Positions 60,608-64,000 of a DNA stretch of 64,000 bases are shown here, one piece after another. The notes under the pieces were generated by a model. The model was not told the origin of the DNA. It worked only from the letters and a program-made list of their open reading frames with translations, and made no database searches. Where the stretch lies: positions 744,001 to 808,000 of the forward strand of contig NZ_CP012160.1 of NCBI RefSeq assembly GCF_001187845.1, in the 5' to 3' direction. This DNA is from Octadecabacter temperatus. Lineage in GTDB: Bacteria > Pseudomonadota > Alphaproteobacteria > Rhodobacterales > Rhodobacteraceae. The first letter of the stretch is position 1; each line of letters begins with the position of its first letter. The translations under genes and the position numbers were made by a program.

Positions 60608-61399
60608 TTATTGCAGGCGAGCGGCCGAAAGCGCGATCGCTTGTTGATAGACCGTCGCAGCGTTCCATTCGTTCAACACGCGGAAGTTTGCGCTGCCTTC
60701 CTGAAAAGACGCACCGGGCTGCCAACCTTTTTGGCGCAGGAAGTTCGCAGTTGAGGCGAGGCTGTCGGTGACAGAATAGAGATCAACGCGGCCGTTGCCG
60801 TCTGCATCAACACCGTAGCGCAGCGCGTTGCCTGGAAGGAATTGTGTGTGGCCCATTTCGCCATGCGCAGCCCCTTGTTGGTTTGCGCCAAGGCCGCCTT
60901 GGTCAACCAGCATCAACGCAGCAATCGCGTGTGGTGTGAAGAACGCCGAGCGGCGGCAGTCGTAGGCGACGGTTGTGATGCTGTCGACAACGGGCGTGCT
61001 GCCCATGGTGCGGCCAAATCCGGTTTCCATACCGTGGATCGCCAACAAGATACCCGCTGGCACGCCGTATGCGGATTCAAGTGAGGCGTAGAAGTTCGGG
61101 TTTTTGTTTTGCTCGCGGCGCATTTGGTTGGCAAAGCTGTCGAGGGATCCAAGGCGGATGCGGATGAATTCGTTCAGCTCATAGCGCACGCCAGTTTGGT
61201 TGCGGTCAGCGCGGATCGTTGATGTGGAATACTGTGCGTTTGCAAGGGCTTGCAATCCGGCTGATCCAACGCCAGCTGCGGACGCTTCCTGTGCGAAGGC
61301 TTGTTTCCATGCGCCAAAGCCCGACGCGTCGTTGCCACATGGGGCGGCGATAGCGGGGGCCGCGAGGGCGGTAAAGGCAGCAGCAAGAACGAAACGCAT
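60608..61399 (-). CDS. Lytic murein transglycosylase (MltB/SLT_2-like)
   Basis: 263 residues with a signal peptide (FVLAAAFTALAAPAIA, cleavage after AIA near residue 18); no lipobox. The catalytic Glu is in AIHGMETGFGRTMGS, and the block GQTxFxP appears as GEMGHTQFLPGNALRYGVDADG, followed by DSLASTANFLRQKGWQPG, all family landmarks. It cuts glycan strands of peptidoglycan with 1,6-anhydro formation in the periplasm. Shorter than MltB because there is no peptidoglycan-binding extension. Monocistronic, with its own terminator. Confidence 0.92.
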   Translation of the reverse strand: MRFVLAAAFTALAAPAIAAPCGNDASGFGAWKQAFAQEASAAGVGSAGLQALANAQYSTSTIRADRNQTGVRYELNEFIRIRLGSLDSFANQMRREQNKNPNFYASLESAYGVPAGILLAIHGMETGFGRTMGSTPVVDSITTVAYDCRRSAFFTPHAIAALMLVDQGGLGANQQGAAHGEMGHTQFLPGNALRYGVDADGNGRVDLYSVTDSLASTANFLRQKGWQPGASFQEGSANFRVLNEWNAATVYQQAIALSAARLQ

Positions 61400-61502
61400 G
61401 GGGAAACTCCGGTAAAATATAGGTTAACCGGAGGTTAGCAGGTTTTAAGCGGGTGCAAAGTCAGGAAAACGCGACCAAGTGGCGGAGTGCCGCCGATGGG
61501 GT

Positions 61503-63215
<1,713 letters not shown>

Positions 63216-63568
63216 GGGAGTCCTGTTCGTGCGGTGTTGGCAGGGGTTTAGCGGACAGGGCTGCGAAGGGCTAGTCGCGTTGATAATTGAGTTTTGGGAA
63301 TGTCTGGTGTGCGGACAAACCCGACCTTCACCAGACGTACATAAATGTCCGCTTTGGCAACCGTTTCCCAAAACGGTCCTTTTTGGGACAGGCTGAAATC
63401 CCAAAGCGGACGCTCGCTGCGGGGTGCTTCGATTTCCCGTGTGCGGGACTTTCTGCCACTCGACGATCCAGACTATTCGACATAGTTTGCAGCAGATCGT
63501 GACCCGCTTGGTCGATAAAGAGACCTTGGAAAAGATGGGCGCAAAAACGTCGGCAAAGGATATGCAAG
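63216..63568. other. Intergenic region, 353 bp, with inverted repeats and a short coding remnant
   Basis: Left part is metG upstream DNA. An inverted repeat GTCCGCTTTGG (63347-63357) / CCAAAGCGGAC (63401-63411) flanks a small hairpin CCGTTT (63361-63366) / AAACGG (63371-63376). The right part holds the open frame described at 63397-63576. No transposase, tRNA or attachment site is visible. Confidence 0.5.
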
Positions 63569-63576
63569 ATGAGTAA
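63397..63576 (+). pseudogene. Possible C-terminal remnant of a coding gene upstream of the last gene
   Basis: Open frame of 59 codons with no ATG in its front half, ending TAA 63574-63576. The second half reads like a true protein end: [18 protein letters not shown] then [11 protein letters not shown]. The stop codon lies inside the first codons of the next gene (ATG at 63569), an overlap usual for coupled genes. I read it as the tail of a longer gene whose body is lost. In toxin-immunity loci the toxin C-terminus sits exactly here, but family identity cannot be shown. Confidence 0.35.
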
Positions 63577-64000
63577 TTGTGTTTGGTGGGTGCGCACAGA
63601 CCCCTTGGCCCAAGATCGTTGGGCGTTCAGCGTAACGAAACCTGAAGTCAGCCTAAGAGAGCGCGTTCATGGCTGGCAAAGGGTCCAAGAAGCTGGTGGC
63701 CGATTTCCTGATGATTGCAAGCCGCTGGAAATGCAGTGTGCCCATAAATTGAATGGCGATGGAACGATCGGTTCAAAGAAGAAACCAGCGACTGATGAAA
63801 AAGGCCGTCGGCTTCCGAATATGTTCTATCAAACTTATTTTTGCATTGCCCACGAAGCAATTGAGGTTTTTCAAAAGTTCGATTTGGGCGAAGCGCAGTT
63901 CTACGAAGTTGATTTTATGGAAGCTGGCGGGGCGACCAAGATTGATGAACCTGTTTATATTTTGATTCCAGCAAACCCAAAGAACGCATTTCGATTTTCA
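63569..64000 (+). CDS. Hypothetical protein, possibly immunity-type (cut by window edge)
   Basis: 144 codons visible, running off the right edge. It begins [20 protein letters not shown] and contains [35 protein letters not shown] and [19 protein letters not shown], then [12 protein letters not shown]. No signal peptide or membrane segment. The Trp- and acid-rich alpha/beta style and the overlap with a short upstream coding tail resemble immunity proteins of polymorphic toxin systems (Imm11/DUF1629-like), but I am not sure of the family. Confidence 0.5.
   Translation, partial: MSNCVWWVRTDPLAQDRWAFSVTKPEVSLRERVHGWQRVQEAGGRFPDDCKPLEMQCAHKLNGDGTIGSKKKPATDEKGRRLPNMFYQTYFCIAHEAIEVFQKFDLGEAQFYEVDFMEAGGATKIDEPVYILIPANPKNAFRFS

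Noticed and set aside
60900-60909. TGGTCAACCA, same core as the island B operators
   Set aside because: It lies inside the coding region of the lytic transglycosylase, lacks the outer palindrome bases, and is far from the regulon.
63287-63502. 71-codon frame in the metG upstream region
   Set aside because: It runs through the inverted repeat and has no protein-like pattern; the overlapping frame at 63397-63576 is the more credible coding trace.

Overview
The window reads as chromosomal DNA of a marine alphaproteobacterium of the Rhodobacteraceae (Roseobacter group). The grounds are the many TRAP and tripartite tricarboxylate (TTT) transporters next to small catabolic operons, a PopZ/DUF2497 gene beside pcm and tolC, DUF6280, a PutA without an N-terminal DNA-binding domain facing an Lrp-type regulator, and moderate GC with alphaproteobacterial codon use. 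No insertion sequence, CRISPR array, rRNA or replication origin is visible. Two tRNA genes are present (Cys-GCA and Leu-UAA).

Layout. 1-1051 (minus): the start of malonyl-CoA decarboxylase and a YciI-like protein. 1178-13404: accessory catabolic island A, with a RutE-like nitroreductase, OsmC protein, TRAP transporter, intradiol ring-cleavage dioxygenase, LeuA/homocitrate-synthase-like condensing enzyme, FCD-type GntR regulator, an aspartate-dehydrogenase/aminotransferase pair on the other strand, Gfo/Idh/MocA oxidoreductase, enol-lactonase-like hydrolase and a 3-hydroxyisobutyrate-dehydrogenase-like enzyme. 13432-28028: catabolic island B, with a TauE/SafE exporter, dehydrogenase remnant and MBL hydrolase (minus), then an AhpD-like protein, TctCBA transporter, Gfo/Idh/MocA oxidoreductase and a signal-less DctP-like protein (plus), an Ldh2-family dehydrogenase facing a second FCD-type GntR, then a zinc alcohol dehydrogenase, DapA-family lyase, cupin and quinone oxidoreductase (minus) facing a glutathione S-transferase. 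28356-31253: a second complete TRAP operon.

From about 31.3 kb the content is mostly core: tRNA-Cys, pcm, tolC, popZ-like, cobQ, efp, ygfZ, an MsbA-like ABC exporter, a class V aminotransferase, a HisC paralogue, valS, an HD-domain protein, DUF2235, metF facing a metR-like gene, a GGDEF-EAL protein, suhB, VOC and GFA proteins, a rhomboid protease, putA facing putR, tRNA-Leu, a lytic transglycosylase and metG. The last 0.6 kb looks accessory again: a short coding remnant overlaps the start of a gene that runs off the edge and may encode an immunity-type protein.

The main unifying signal is a near-perfect palindrome (A-A/T-TGGT-N2-ACCA-N-T) found five times in the three divergent intergenic regions of island B. 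It has the form expected for FCD-type GntR regulators such as PdhR and FadR. I infer that the GntR at 22806-23489 controls one regulon of transport, dehydrogenation, aldol/dehydratase chemistry and detoxification. The substrate cannot be named from the sequence. A second regulatory pair is two MetR-type boxes between metF and the metR-like gene.
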